A DNA stretch of 64,000 nucleotides from Phyto melanocephala (lineage: Eukaryota > Arthropoda > Insecta > Diptera > Rhinophoridae): the NCBI GenBank assembly GCA_941918925.1, contig OW799233.1, positions 151,880,845 to 151,944,844 on the forward strand, written 5' to 3'. This document shows positions 45,499 to 56,739 of this stretch, one piece after another (the stretch's first letter is position 1; each line of letters opens with the position of its first letter). The notes under the pieces are model-generated. The model saw nothing but the letters and a program-made list of their open reading frames with translations. It was not told the origin of the DNA and ran no database searches. Made by a program: the position numbers and the translations under genes.

Positions 45499-45716
45499 TC
45501 AAACCATGACAATATATTATATTCATCAGGTAATCTCAGAGAATTTTTTTGTTCATATTTTCAATGCATGACATTTGAAATAAAAGAGATAGAGGGAAAA
45601 ATTGTTTCTTTATTTATTGAGTTTGAAAGCTGAAGTTTAAAATAAGTGAATAAAAAATAATCAGCTGAAGAATCAGGACTGCCTGATAAATAATAAATAT
45701 GCCTTGGTTTGAAAAA
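45499..45716. mobile_element. CCAAGGCA-ended MITE, copy 3
   Basis: Outer ends TTCAAACCATGACAATATAT and inverted TTCAAACCAAGGCATATTTA. Inside are TTCATCAGGTAATC, ATGACATTTGAAATAAAAGA, AGTTTAAAATAAGTGAATAA and AATCAGCTGA, as in the copies at 22684 and 60811. Confidence 0.75.
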
Positions 45717-45833
45717 TGATTTTTATATTTGTACTTTTTGTCGATTCCGTTTTCAACAATCAGAATATTCAGGGATGTCATAGAAGCCAATGTTGATAGA
45801 ATTGGTTTGAAAAGGACAAGATTAAAATACTTA

Positions 45834-46134
45834 AGGCCATGACTGACTATCAGATTTAGTCGTTCAATATGTCAAAAAATTTTATGTGTGCTCAGGAAGT
45901 TTGATAGTGTGGACAAAAAGTGCACATGTGTGACAGATTTTTTGACAAGTGTGTCCGATTTGATAATCTTTTGGAAATTTTCATAAAATTGTAGTTTCTG
46001 TGCGATCAGAGATGCTTTTTGTAAGCAAGTATGACAGTGTGGCATCCAATCACATATTTTGTTGTAGGACAGAAAACTATCAGATTTTTATTTGACATAA
46101 TCGCACGACTTTGTAGGATAGTCAGTCATGGCCT
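45834..46134. mobile_element. Harbinger-like MITE with AGGCCATGACTGACTATC ends
   Basis: Perfect 18-bp inverted ends AGGCCATGACTGACTATC, flanked by TTA on both sides (45831-45833 and 46135-46137). 301 bp, non-coding. It is unrelated in sequence to the TTA-flanked element at 8711-9028. Confidence 0.82.
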
Positions 46135-46137
46135 TTA

Positions 46138-46418
46138 GATGTCATAAAAACACCAGTGTTACCAGTTTCATGTTAGAACACGATTTAATGCCGGTTTTAG
46201 GTGTTACAGAAACCAATGTTCAGGTCAGGTGGATATTGGCTCGCTTACAAGGTGGATGCCTTAGCGACAAGGATAAGAGGGCATAAAAAAAAACTAGCAC
46301 CAGTCTCTCAGAAAGAAAGCGGTCCAGCGAACTTGCAGAAAAACTAAATTGTGTTTGACTATTTTTTTATGTTCGAATACGCGGTTGACGGGAAGGGTTG
46401 GAACCGTCTGAGAATTAA
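46138..46418. other. Short unassigned interval
   Basis: 46200-46345 is less AT-rich (GGTGGATATTGGCTCGCTTA, GGTGGATGCCTTAGCGACAA) and may be an old insertion. No family or frame is recognised. Confidence 0.3.
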
Positions 46419-47149
46419 AAAAGTAACAGTGCTATATTCGGCCGTGCCGAATCTTATATACTCTTCACAACGTGTAGTCATGCAATAACAATTGCTTGTA
46501 TAACCACTCATCCCATATAAAATACGTGCATACGTACACGTTAGAATAAATGTGGCATCGAATCCCAGCTGAGCCAAAAAAATTTTATTTTATTTAATAT
46601 ATTATTTATATTTTATTATTTTTTTTATATTTTTTTTTAAATTTTTTTAGAAAAATTTTTAAAAAATTTTTTTAAATTTTTTTTTAAATTTTTTATATTT
46701 TTTTTTTTTTTTAGTTTTTTTTATTATTTTTTTCTTAATTTTAATATTTTTTTTTTTGTAATTTTTTTTTGTTTGGTATGTTTTTTACATGTATGTATGT
46801 ATGCATGTTGTTGTTGTAATTGTGAAAAAAAACGAGGTGGTCGTGGTTTTTTGCTCATATCTCAGAAAGTTATGAGGCGATTGTGCTGAATTTCAATAGC
46901 GATTCATTCCTGGATATTTCCAAGAGATTGATACCATATATAGATCTAAGGAACATATAGTTGCTTCTAAAAGTTGATTTCAACCAACACACGGACAGAC
47001 GGACAGACGGTCAGGGCTTAATCGACTCCTCTATTCTTAAGCTTTCAGAAAATATATACTTTATGGGGTCGGAAATGAAAATTGTTGAAATTACAAACGG
47101 AATGACAAAGCTATATATACCCTTGTACACCACAGGTGAAGGGTATAAA
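46419..47149 (-). repeat. Hairpin-ended repeat, inverted copy, GGTG subfamily
   Basis: Starts AGTAACAGTGCTATATTCGG and ends CACCACAGGTGAAGGGTATA. The 5'-side hairpin is CACC/GGTG rather than CACACAGTG, as in the copy at 50578. CGAATCCCAGCTGAGCC, T tract and ACGGACAGACGGAC blocks are present. Confidence 0.83.
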
Positions 47150-47665
47150 CAAAGCTAACTGAAAGCCTTGCCAGATCAATCGGTTCGCGACATAAACGGT
47201 ATTTTGTACAAATGTAGGTAAATGCATTGTTTTTATTTAGACATCTTTGTTTAACTAGTAATGAGCTACTAATCTGCAAAACTGCTTGATGTATGTGTGT
47301 TCAATAAGGAATAAATGTTTAAGGAAATATAACCTAAAATTGCGACAATAACACTATTGTAATTCCGCAATTTCAACTATTTTGGACAACGTTCCAGGAA
47401 GTTATAGCGTAAACACTTATTGCCTATAACTTATTTTACCTTTATTTATTTATTTATTTATTAAAACTTTTTAATTTTACCAATATTATCAACAGAGTTA
47501 TGAGAATTTACATATAGTATTACAACAATTAACATCTGATTAATTAAATAAAGAAACTACTAATATCACAGTTTTAAGGAAAAGTTGTTCATAAAAAACC
47601 TCGTATAAACTTAGAAGTTATAAAAAAATTAAAAAAAAAACAATCACTAAAATGTGTCTTAACCC
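47150..47665. other. Gene-free AT-rich stretch
   Basis: Includes a short TTATTTATTTATTTATT run near 47443. Nothing else recognised. Confidence 0.35.
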
Positions 47666-47763
47666 TTAAATGCCTGAAGTATCAAATTTGATACCGGACT
47701 TTAAATCGAATCGTTCACTTGCAGTTATGTCATTTTTTTAAATTTTAATTTATGTGTTATGAC

Positions 47764-48936
47764 CAGAGAAGACAAAAAAAAGCACAAAAAAAGTGTTTAC
47801 AGCAAAAACAATAAGAAAAAAAAGCACAAAAGATAAGAAAAAAGCAGCAAACAAAAGCATTTTTTTTTTTTTTTAATATATACATTTATATATGAAAATT
47901 ACAGTTATAACTTCTTATATTTCTGTAGACTCGTCAAAACAGTACAATAAACAATCATGTGGACTTTTATATTTTCAAACGTCATTTGCATTTTCGAGAA
48001 CACCCATGTTCAATAAAAAAGGTTTATTTCCAACATCATCATGGAAAATACCAAATATAAAGTTTGCCACATATCTTTGTTCGCTGTCTGTTGTTTCATC
48101 AACAGAAATCCATATATATTTATCTTTAGCCTTTTCACGCATTTTTTCCAAACCTTTCTTATACATTAGAGGTATGTATTTACCTCGAATAGAACTTTCA
48201 CTTGGAACTGACAAATCGGCGTACTTTTAAAAGATGTTTTTGAAACTGCTATGGCTTACTTTTTTTACTGGTATATTGGTCTCCAACAAAAATTTATATA
48301 TATCTTCGTGAAATGTATTGGTAGTAAAAGTAACAGGAAATTCCGTGATAAGTTTTTGTGGACGATTTTCTTGGCAAGCAGCTAATTTGTGTTTTTTTGT
48401 ACGAAAATGTTGCTCCACATTGCACTTCTTTTCACTATTAATTTTACTCGAACACACATTACAAAAAAGCCAATCTTTTTCAACTTTTAATACTTCAGGA
48501 TACAATTTTACCATTTTTAGTAAAAATAACATATTTGACTTTCCTTTTGGCATTTTTTTATTTTTTTCGTTCACAACGGCCGGCCTACTTATGTATATTT
48601 AATTTTAAACTCAAATTAGTTACATGGTTGTTTTTTGGGATGTAATTTTTTTTAATTTTAGTTGTAATTAATCGTATTGAATTTGGTCCAAAAACGTTGA
48701 GTCCACAACTAACATATTTTTGTTTTAACACAGAAAATATTTGTCAATTATTTTTTTTCTCATGTTTTCTAAAAAAAAAAAAAAAAATTATGTAAAAAAA
48801 AAGCTATTTTACGGCAAAAAAATAGGAAAAAAGCAAAATAAGCACAATAATAACAAAAACAGCCAAATAAGCAAGAATGGGTAAAACTAGCAAAAAAAAA
48901 AGCAAAACAGCAAAAAAAGCAATTTTGTCTTCTCTG
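47764..48936 (-). mobile_element. hAT element with perfect 8-bp duplication
   Basis: Ends CAGAGAAGACAAAA and its inverse TTTTGTCTTCTCTG. The target duplication GTTATGAC is perfect (47756-47763, 48937-48944). Subterminal zones are full of AAAAAGCA on one side and its like on the other. 1173 bp, containing the transposase fragment below. CAGAG-type ends plus 8 bp make it hAT. It sits inside the piggyBac unit. Confidence 0.93.
47975..48574 (-). pseudogene. hAT transposase, N-terminal part with stop
   Basis: Minus strand 48574 to 47975, one frame with a single TAA at 48229-48227. The first part has a BED-like zinc finger, WLFCNVCSSKINSEKKCNVE then QHFRTKKHKLAA (C-x2-C...H-x5-H), and TTNTFHEDIYKFLLETNIPV. 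The second part has YADLSVPSESSIRGKYIPLM and YIWISVDETTDSEQRYVAN, the first catalytic Asp region (S-x-D-E-T-T-D) of hAT transposases. The remaining DDE part and the C-terminal dimerisation domain are missing, so the element is non-autonomous. It belongs to the CGGBP1-like hAT group, like the fragment at 20029. Confidence 0.82.
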
Positions 48937-49341
48937 GTTATGACATTGCATATTGGTCTTACAGTAAGAAGTTGCTAAAAAATAATTAATTGGCAACATT
49001 GCTGGAATGATATAAAATTATGTATTTCCCCCGTACCAAATTCATAAGGTGTTTTTCGCTAACTTTCAGTGTTATAAAAATTTGTCTCATTTTGCTTTAT
49101 CAAAAAATAAAAATATATTCAAGGTTGGTACGTATGCTGTTTTGACTATAATATAGTTTTTTTTTTTAAAGTGCCTGTTTTGTGCAAAGAAAATCGATTA
49201 TTTGCATAAGTATCAATTTTGATTCTTCAGGCATTCCAGGCTGTGTGAAATCTACTCTGGCTAATTTTTTGTTTGTTTTGGAATTCTTTGTATTTATACA
49301 CTTTCTTTGCTTGATTCGACGTTGAAGTTGAATTATCCATA

Positions 49342-50165
49342 ATGAAGCCGCATGAAATCGAAGAATTTTTGAAACAACTAGATAATGGTGAAATTTCAGA
49401 GGATGAGACTAGTAATAATGAGGATGACATTGATTACTTTCCGGACCAAAGAGAGGCTGATAATTATAATGATGATGTAGAAAATCTTTCAGCTGATTTT
49501 GACTTAGATGCAGATCTGTTTTCAACACAAACATTTTTAGATAATTCACATATAATCTCCATAGACTCAAATCCTTTAAAGAAAAACTCAAACTGCAACT
49601 CCCGAAATATGGTTTGGAAAAGGGCAAATATAAATATTGTCGAAAATGCGTTTGAATTTGAAGGGAACACTATATATCCACAGGAAATTTTTGATTTGGA
49701 CAAGCCTTTTCAGTTCTTTTCTTATTTTATGAATGAAGAAATGTTAAAATTCCTTGTGGATGAGTCAAACAAGTATGCTTTTCAAAAGAACCCTAATTTC
49801 TCGAAACTTATTACTAATGCGGAATTACGTAAATTTTTTTGGATTCTTATTTTTACTAGTGTTTACCATTACCCATCTGTTAGGTCTTACTGGTCAAATA
49901 ATGTAAAGTTTGATCCGATAGCACATAGTAATAAACATAGCCAGATAGTAAAAGAGGAAGGCCAATCAATAATATTACACGAGAGAAAGTGCCACAATCA
50001 TCTAAAAGATCCCGGTCTGGTGTACAAGTTATATCTTCAACTGATGTGCGTTTTGATCGTGTTGGGCACGATAAAGCATTTATAAGCTTGCGAAATAAAT
50101 GTAAATATGACAACTGTAGAAAGCTTACCTCTTGGATGTGCAAAAAATGTAAGGTATCTTTATGA
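49342..50165 (+). pseudogene. piggyBac transposase lacking the catalytic core
   Basis: ATG at 49342. The frame stays open to 50085 (247 codons): an acidic N-terminus (EISEDETSNNEDDIDYFPD), a FELDK-type linker, then PFQFFSYFMNEEMLKFLVDE and ITNAELRKFFWILIFTSVYH plus YPSVRSYWS, the start of the piggyBac DDE_Tnp_1_7 domain. After about residue 196 the sequence jumps to the far C-terminus in another frame: DSKRGRPINNITREKVPQSS, then CKYDNCRKLTSWMCKKCKVSL up to TGA at 50163-50165, the Cys-rich zinc finger. The catalytic Asp block is deleted between them. It could still make a truncated protein with the N-terminal domain but no catalysis. Confidence 0.85.
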
Positions 50166-50577
50166 ATATATTTCAATTTACACCGTCTTATTTATTCCCC
50201 AAATGCCTAAAGTATCAAAATTGATACCTGCTTAATTTTTTAAAAAAAGTGTATAAAAAATAAATTCTATTTTTTTTTTTATTATTTTTCCCTTTATCTG
50301 GCAAATAAAATGAACACATTAATAAAATTTAAAAACATATTTAGAAAATCAGGCTTCTAAGAGTTAAACAAAAGACAATCAATGGTTGTTCAGCAAATTT
50401 CTTATTATTTAAAAATTTGACGTTCTGCATATTTTATTAAATGACAGAGTTAAGTTCCCTTGTCAATAAATTAAGCATTTTGAAGTCAAAGTTTCTATTT
50501 AGAAGATAAGTGGAATGGATATCTAAAGGGTAGATTTTGTATTATTATAAATTTTTTGTTTAAATAATTTGCAATTT

Positions 50578-51317
50578 TTTATACCCTTCACCTGTGGTGC
50601 ACAAGGGTATATATAGCTTTGTCATTCCGTTTGTAATTTCTACAATTTTCATTTCCGACCCCATAGAGTATATATTTTCTGAAAGCTTATGAATAGAGGA
50701 GTCGATTAAGCCCTGACCGTCTGTCCGTCTGCCCGTCTGTCCGTGTGTTGGTTGAAATCAACTTTTAGAAGCAACTATATGTTCCTCAGATCTGTATCTG
50801 GTATCAATCTCTTGGAAATATCCAGGAATGAATCGCTATTGAAATTCAGGACAATCGCCCCATAACTTTCTGAGATATGAGCAAAAAACCACGACCTCCT
50901 CGTTTTTTTTCACAATTACAACAACAACATACATACATACATACATGTAAAAAACATACCAAACAAAAAAAAATTACAAAAAAAAAATATTAAAAATAAG
51001 AAAAAAATAATAAAAAAAAACTACAAAAAAAATTTTAAAAAAATTTAAAAAAAAAATTTTTCTAAAAAAATTTTTTAAAAAAATTTTAAAAAAATTTAAA
51101 AAAAATATAAAAAAAATAATAAAATATAAATAATATATTAAATAAAATAAAATAAAATTTTTTTGGCTCAGCTGGGATTCGATGCCACATATATTCTAAC
51201 GTGTATGCACGTATTTTATATGGGATGAATGGTGATACAAACAATTGTTATTGCATGACTACACGTTGTGAAGGGTATATAAGATTCGGCACGGCCGAAT
51301 ATAGCACTGTTACTTGT
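50578..51317 (+). repeat. Hairpin-ended repeat, GGTG subfamily, full copy
   Basis: Starts TTTATACCCTTCACCTGTGG, with CACAAGGGTATATAT closing the hairpin. Core CCCCATAGAGTATATATTTT, CGTCTGTCCGTCTGCCCGTC run, GGCTCAGCTGGGATTCGATG at 51163-51182, and AGATTCGGCACGGCCGAATA with TTACTTGT at the end. Confidence 0.88.
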
Positions 51318-52873
51318 TTTTGTATGAGTTTTAGCAGCCTTTTGGGACCAGATTTGACTATCATAGATCATAATCGGACTAATACACATTGTGAAAATAA
51401 GTACCTTGTTCTTTATATTAAATTGAGATCTTCGGCTAATTAAAGGATAATTAATATATCATATACACCACTTCGATAGCGCAGTTCTTACTGCTTCTTA
51501 AATACTCAAGTTCTTTCTTTAATTACTAAATACTTTTACGTTTAATTTATGAATTAAAGATTTATAAATTTAGAAAATGCATTAATGACTATAAAAATAA
51601 CAAAAATAATAAATAAATGTTTTCGATCTTTCTTATTTATATCAACAGTTGTTTTTTTATACTGAGCTTGAGATCAATTTGTTTATAAAAAATAGTTTTA
51701 ATTTTATTTTCCAATATTTCGCTGCCACATTGGGTAGCTTTATCAGGGAAAGTATAAACAATTAAGGCTCTTAATTGAAAAATAAAATTAAAAAAAATAT
51801 TTTTTATAAAAAAAGTGATCTCAAACAACTATTGAAATAACAAAAATAACTTTTTGTTCTTCACTATAATATTCAAAGTCAACTTCAATTACAGAATTTT
51901 ATGTATATTTCAAAATAAAAAAATAACAATAAAATGCGAAAAATTACCTTTTTGGTCTCCCATAACATTTTCAGTCTCACCTGGAATCAATAGTTTCTTT
52001 TTTATTTCACAATTCTAGCTTTATAAACGTAGAAAATACAAAACGTACCATAAAAATCTTTTTTGGGTTTCCATGATTTAAAATAAGTAAATTTTCTCTT
52101 ATTTGCATGAAAATATTTTCTTAAGTACCAAACTGTTTTCCCGAATTTTCGCCTGTCATGAATGTCTTTTAAATTTTACTAAATAATATGTCTGGGTGAA
52201 ATCTCCATCACAATTTTTTCCGAATTGGCCCTGTAATTTAGAATTATACATTTTTTCCCCATTTTGGTACTTTTTTTGTCCCTCTAAGAGTTTCCAAAAA
52301 AAATTTTTTTAGTAGAAGTTTGTAGCCGATTATGGCCTAGAGGCTAGGTTGCCAAACTTTATATAAACAAATAAAATTTCACCTAAATAATTGTCCATAT
52401 TCTATTAGGCGATAATAATTATCAAATTATGTCGTTATTAAATAATGTAAGAATTTTTTAAGAATCAAAAATAGGGTAAATTTTTATCCCTTATATGTAC
52501 ATATAAGTTTAGAAAAAGTTCGGATATCATATTAATATTTTTCGCGCATTAACTATGTAATATAATTTAAGTTTTTTTTTTCTAGCTTTATGTATTTGGA
52601 AGTTACACAATGTACGAAAATTATAGTATCTCCCCCTTTTGGAATAAAAATTCACCTGTCATTTTATTTTTTAAGTAGATCACAATATCTTTTCAAGTTA
52701 ATCTATATAATTTTTAGTTTAGCAGATATAAAGTTACCGCTTTAACCTGGGTTCACCCCCGTAGGGTTTGAATTTCCAAAAATCCCTTCTTAGTGGAGCA
52801 ATGATAAATCAGTCAGTTGGTCACGTTAGTCTTTTATATAAGTACATAGATTATTGCAAGGTGATTTCGAAAG
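51318..52873. other. Gene-free stretch
   Basis: No exon or named repeat recognised. 51640-51830 has long T/A runs. 52720-52800 contains a slightly GC-richer CCTGGGTTCACCCCCGTAGG of unknown origin. Confidence 0.35.
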
Positions 52874-53367
52874 ATCTCTTGGAAATATCCAGGAATGAAT
52901 CGCTATTGAAATTCAGCACAATCGCCCCATAACTTTCTGAGATATGAGCAAAAAACCATGACCACCTCGTTTTTTACACAATTACAACAACAACATACAT
53001 ATATACATACATGTAAAAAACATGCAAAAAAAAAATTACAAAAAAAAATATATTAAAAATAAATAAAAAATAATAAAAAAAAACAAAAAAAAAATTTAAA
53101 AAAATTTAAAAAAAAATTTACAAAAATTTTTTAAAAAAAAATTTAAAAAATATATAAAAAAAATAATAAAATATAAATAATATATTAAATAAAATAAAAT
53201 TTTTTTGGCTCAGCTGGGATTCGATGTCACATTTATTCTAACCAGTATATACATATGTACATATTTTATATGAGATGAATGGTGATACAAACAATTGTTA
53301 TTGCATGACTACACGTTGTGAAGGGTATATAAGATTCGGCACGGCCGAATATAGCACTGTTATTTGT
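52874..53367 (+). repeat. Hairpin-ended repeat, 5'-truncated copy
   Basis: Starts in mid-element at ATCTCTTGGAAATATCCAGG, which is position 50811 of the neighbouring copy, and keeps the GGCTCAGCTGGGATTCGATG block, A/T tract and the GATTCGGCACGGCCGAATAT end. It is closely related to 50578-51317. Confidence 0.85.
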
Positions 53368-53479
53368 CTTTTTTGTGTGTGTGTGTTGTGACTTTATTTT
53401 ATTTATTAAAAATATACTACAAGTGCAAAACAGTTCAAATATAATTCAAAATAAAAAAAATTATAACAAAAATTACACT

Positions 53480-53660
53480 TGATGTCTGACATCGTTGTTC
53501 GAACAAATGTTCTGACAACGCTTTTTGAACAAGAACAAAACATCAACAACAGCGGTCCACACCAGACAAATTCATGTGAGCAGAAAAAATTGTTCGTTGT
53601 TCAAACAAATCGATGGCTGGTGTGGACCGTACGTTACGTAAAGAACAAAATTTCTAGTTC
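53480..53660. repeat. Foldback around GGTCCACACCAG
   Basis: GCGGTCCACACCAG near 53551 pairs with CTGGTGTGGACCG near 53617. Short GTTCGAACA and TTGTTCAAACAA motifs lie around it. Likely a small MITE or its relic. A 61-codon open frame through it has no meaning. Confidence 0.45.
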
Positions 53661-53671
53661 ATAATCTATTA

Positions 53672-54950
53672 GGGTGACCGTTTATTCGACATTTTTAAGA
53701 AACCGGTTTTTAAATAGTTTGAAACTTAAATTAAAAAAAAGGTTACTCTTTTGAAAATTTAGAAAAAATCGGTTAACCAGTCGAATACATAAAATACAAT
53801 TCTTTTTTATACCCATGACAGAGATCAAATATAGGTATAAACTAGTTTGTTCTATGGTTTAATTGCATTTTAAGTTGACACACATTCTATAATGGCATTA
53901 TTATAAAATTTCCTTATTTAAAATAAAGATATTAAAGGACAGAAACTTTTTACCTAAAAGTGACCGGAAAGTTAAGTATATGCTTTAATTACCTTTAACT
54001 TTTAAGGTTAGGTTTCTTAATTTAAAAATGCCAATGTTTCTCTACATGAAACAAAATATGGCAACTAAACTGCGATTAATATTTTTTTTTCTACTCCGAC
54101 CTTTTTAATTTTTTTATTTTAAGTTTTAATTTTCTAAAATTAGTAACACAAAACAGTAAACAAAATTATTAAATATGTTATTTCGTTTTGTAAATAAAAT
54201 GTATAAATTTACATTTTGCCACTACATTTTTTAAGATTTAAATTAATTTGTTAAAAGTAATCGGTAATTTGCATATTAAAAAATAAAAGAAAAAAACTTT
54301 GTTACTAGGAGTTTGTAATAATAAAAAATTTTAAAACGTCACTTCACTGCTCACGGTAGTCAAAGTTACCTTTTATTGTAGGCAAGTTGTAATAATGACC
54401 CTTTGTGTGCCAAACTATTTTAGTATACAAGTCATTTGTTATCAGAGATATTAGTTAAGCTATGAGTAGTCTTTAGTACAAGTCGCTAGATTTCGTAGAA
54501 GCAAAATAGTATGAAATTCGAAAATGAGATCAAAAAGTATTGCAAAGTACAATAATTTGATCAAAAAACTTAACTGAACAGCTGATTATCACAGCAAATT
54601 ATAAGCACAGAAACGTATAAAATACCTGCTCTCCATTTAAAACAAATAATATTTAAGCCTAATTGTTTTTCTCATTTTACATTGGTTTTTGAAACAACAA
54701 ATAAATTTTTTACAATATTATGGAAGAGTATTTAATAAAATTTCTGATTTTTGGAAATTTTTTGAGTAATAAATATAGTATGGTACGTTTGGTTACAAAG
54801 ATAAATGAACATAAAATTAAAAAAAAAAAGACTTCTGTGATAAAAAACCGGTGTATTCGACATTCGAAAAATTAACATTTCGAAGAAACCGCTAGCGGAA
54901 AGAGTAAAAAACCGGGTTTTCCACCGGTTGTAAAACCGAGTCGATCACCC
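53672..54950 (+). mobile_element. GGGTGA-ended TIR element, copy 1
   Basis: Left end GGGTGACCGTTTATTCGACA, right end, inverted, GGGTGATCGACTCGGTTTTA. TA flanks both ends (53670-53671, 54951-54952), fitting a Tc1/mariner-type non-autonomous element of 1279 bp. CGGTTTT/AAAACCGG motifs are subterminal on both sides. No transposase-like frame inside. Copy 2 is at 23235-25288, inverted. Confidence 0.65.
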
Positions 54951-54952
54951 TA

Positions 54953-56699
54953 TTATCTATAAATAGAATAACAAATGATTTTTTTTTATTTTACGGTGAG
55001 TAAACTTTATTCAATTTCTTTTGTCTTTTGATTTATTTTGAGTTTTTACAATATTGTTTTATGCGTGGAACAAATTTAAATTAATATTAAAATAAAAACA
55101 ATAGTCTAATTTTAACAAATAAAACTGAAAAATAAAACAAATCTATTTATAAAATCTAATACTGAAGCAATATAAATTTTATTATTGCTTAAATTTAAAT
55201 TTACATGAATTGTTTAGGTGGTAAAATATTTTCTAATTAATTAAATTGTGCACGTTTGAAATACGTAAATACTTTTACTTGTTTTCTTTTTTTATTTTTA
55301 ATTTTTATATACAAAAAGTTGTAACTTAGAACTAGTTTAGTAGATTTTGACTATAAATTTGACATTTGAAGAAAAAACTTTCAATTTAATTTAAACATAC
55401 AGACAAATTGTATGTATACATACGTAATACCTTTTTTAAATGAATGTCCTGTGGGTAAATGTAGGCCTTTTGTTTTTATATTAATTGCAATAGTATGAAT
55501 TTGTTTTTTAAATATTCTATGTATATGTATGAATGTGTGTATGTATTTATTTTTCATATGCATTTAAATTGAGATGTTTGCAAATGTTTTTTTATTCACA
55601 CAATTTTTTTTTTTCAACAAAATTGACTTATATTTTACAACTGTTTTCTTTTATACATCAATAAATCATCTAGATATATTTATTTTTTACTAATAAATTT
55701 TAGAAATATCAATATAAATATTGCTATAGTTTCAGTTTTATAAGAAAAAAATTGTTTACTACTACTTTTGATCACTTTTTTAAGTTTTGGTTTAATTTAT
55801 TTTGTTTATTTATTTTATTTTTTTTTTGTTCTTAAGATAAATAGTATTTTTTGAGTTTGTATTTAGTTTTGGTTTTTTTTTTTAACTTTAAGGTAATTTT
55901 TTTTTAATTTTATATTTTTTTTAGATTAATTTGTATTTGCTTTAAAGCAAGTTTTTGACTAGAATTTGTATTTATTGTATTTGATTTAATTAAAAATTTA
56001 AATACACTTTTATTTTATTCTACAAATATTTCTATTGCGACTTTTATTCTCAAGTTAGTTAGACATTTTTAGAATTTTATCGAAAAAATAGATTTTCATA
56101 TTCCAAAACGATTGAAGAATATTTTTCGTAATGTATTTCGGATATTAAATTTTTTTTAAATATGCATTTATATGGGCAATTTTTATGCCTTTTAAAACAT
56201 TATCCAACTATGTCTCTTACTTTTTAAGGTTAAAGGAAACTTTAACGATGTTATTCATAACAAGAAACTGTGTGCCATTAGTGAATACTTGTAAGAGATG
56301 AAAGATAGCAACTGGCTAAATAACACACAGTTTATTATGAATAAAACCGTAAATATTTCTGATCTGTATTCAAGTATGTATGGCGACAGCAAATACTGTG
56401 AATTCACGGAGTTCACTCTTCGTAGTAAAGCAAATTCTATACTTCTTAAGGTCACATTCATATAATAATGTAGTTTGACCGAAATTCTTTTAGTTAATAA
56501 ATTAATTTCTTTTTTTTAACTTTTTACAGTCGTTCTTAGTCTTTTTTTTGCGATAATTTAAAATCTATTAAAGAAAGTTTCTCCCCAACCCAAGCCGAAT
56601 AGAGGGCATTTTCGAAAGTTGCACGGTTTCGATATCAATACTATTTGTTTAATACTTTAAATAGATGCGTGTAAATATAGATTATTTAACTCACTAATA
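54953..56699. other. Gene-free AT-rich stretch
   Basis: Very AT-rich, with many T runs. No exon, TIR or family repeat is recognised. Confidence 0.4.
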
Positions 56700-56739
56700 A
56701 TATACTACTTAATTTTCGAGAAAGATAACTATTTGGTAC

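Larger units (their letters stand above)
47666..50235 (+). mobile_element. piggyBac element, core deleted, with a hAT insertion
   Basis: TTAA at 47666-47669 and 50232-50235 brackets a unit with palindromic terminal motifs GCCTGAAGTATCAAATTTGA (47672) and GCCTAAAGTATCAAAATTGA (50205). A third, inverted copy (TATCAATTTTGATTCTTCAG, 49211) lies just upstream of the gene. TTAA duplication is the piggyBac signature and the gene at 49342 is piggyBac. Without the hAT insertion the unit is about 1.4 kb. The outer ends are inferred from TTAA plus motif, not from a full TIR match. Confidence 0.6.

Noticed and set aside
48769..48999. 76-codon Phe/Cys-rich open frame on the minus strand
   Set aside because: It is the translation of the AAAAAGCA-rich subterminal zone of the hAT element and has no protein character.
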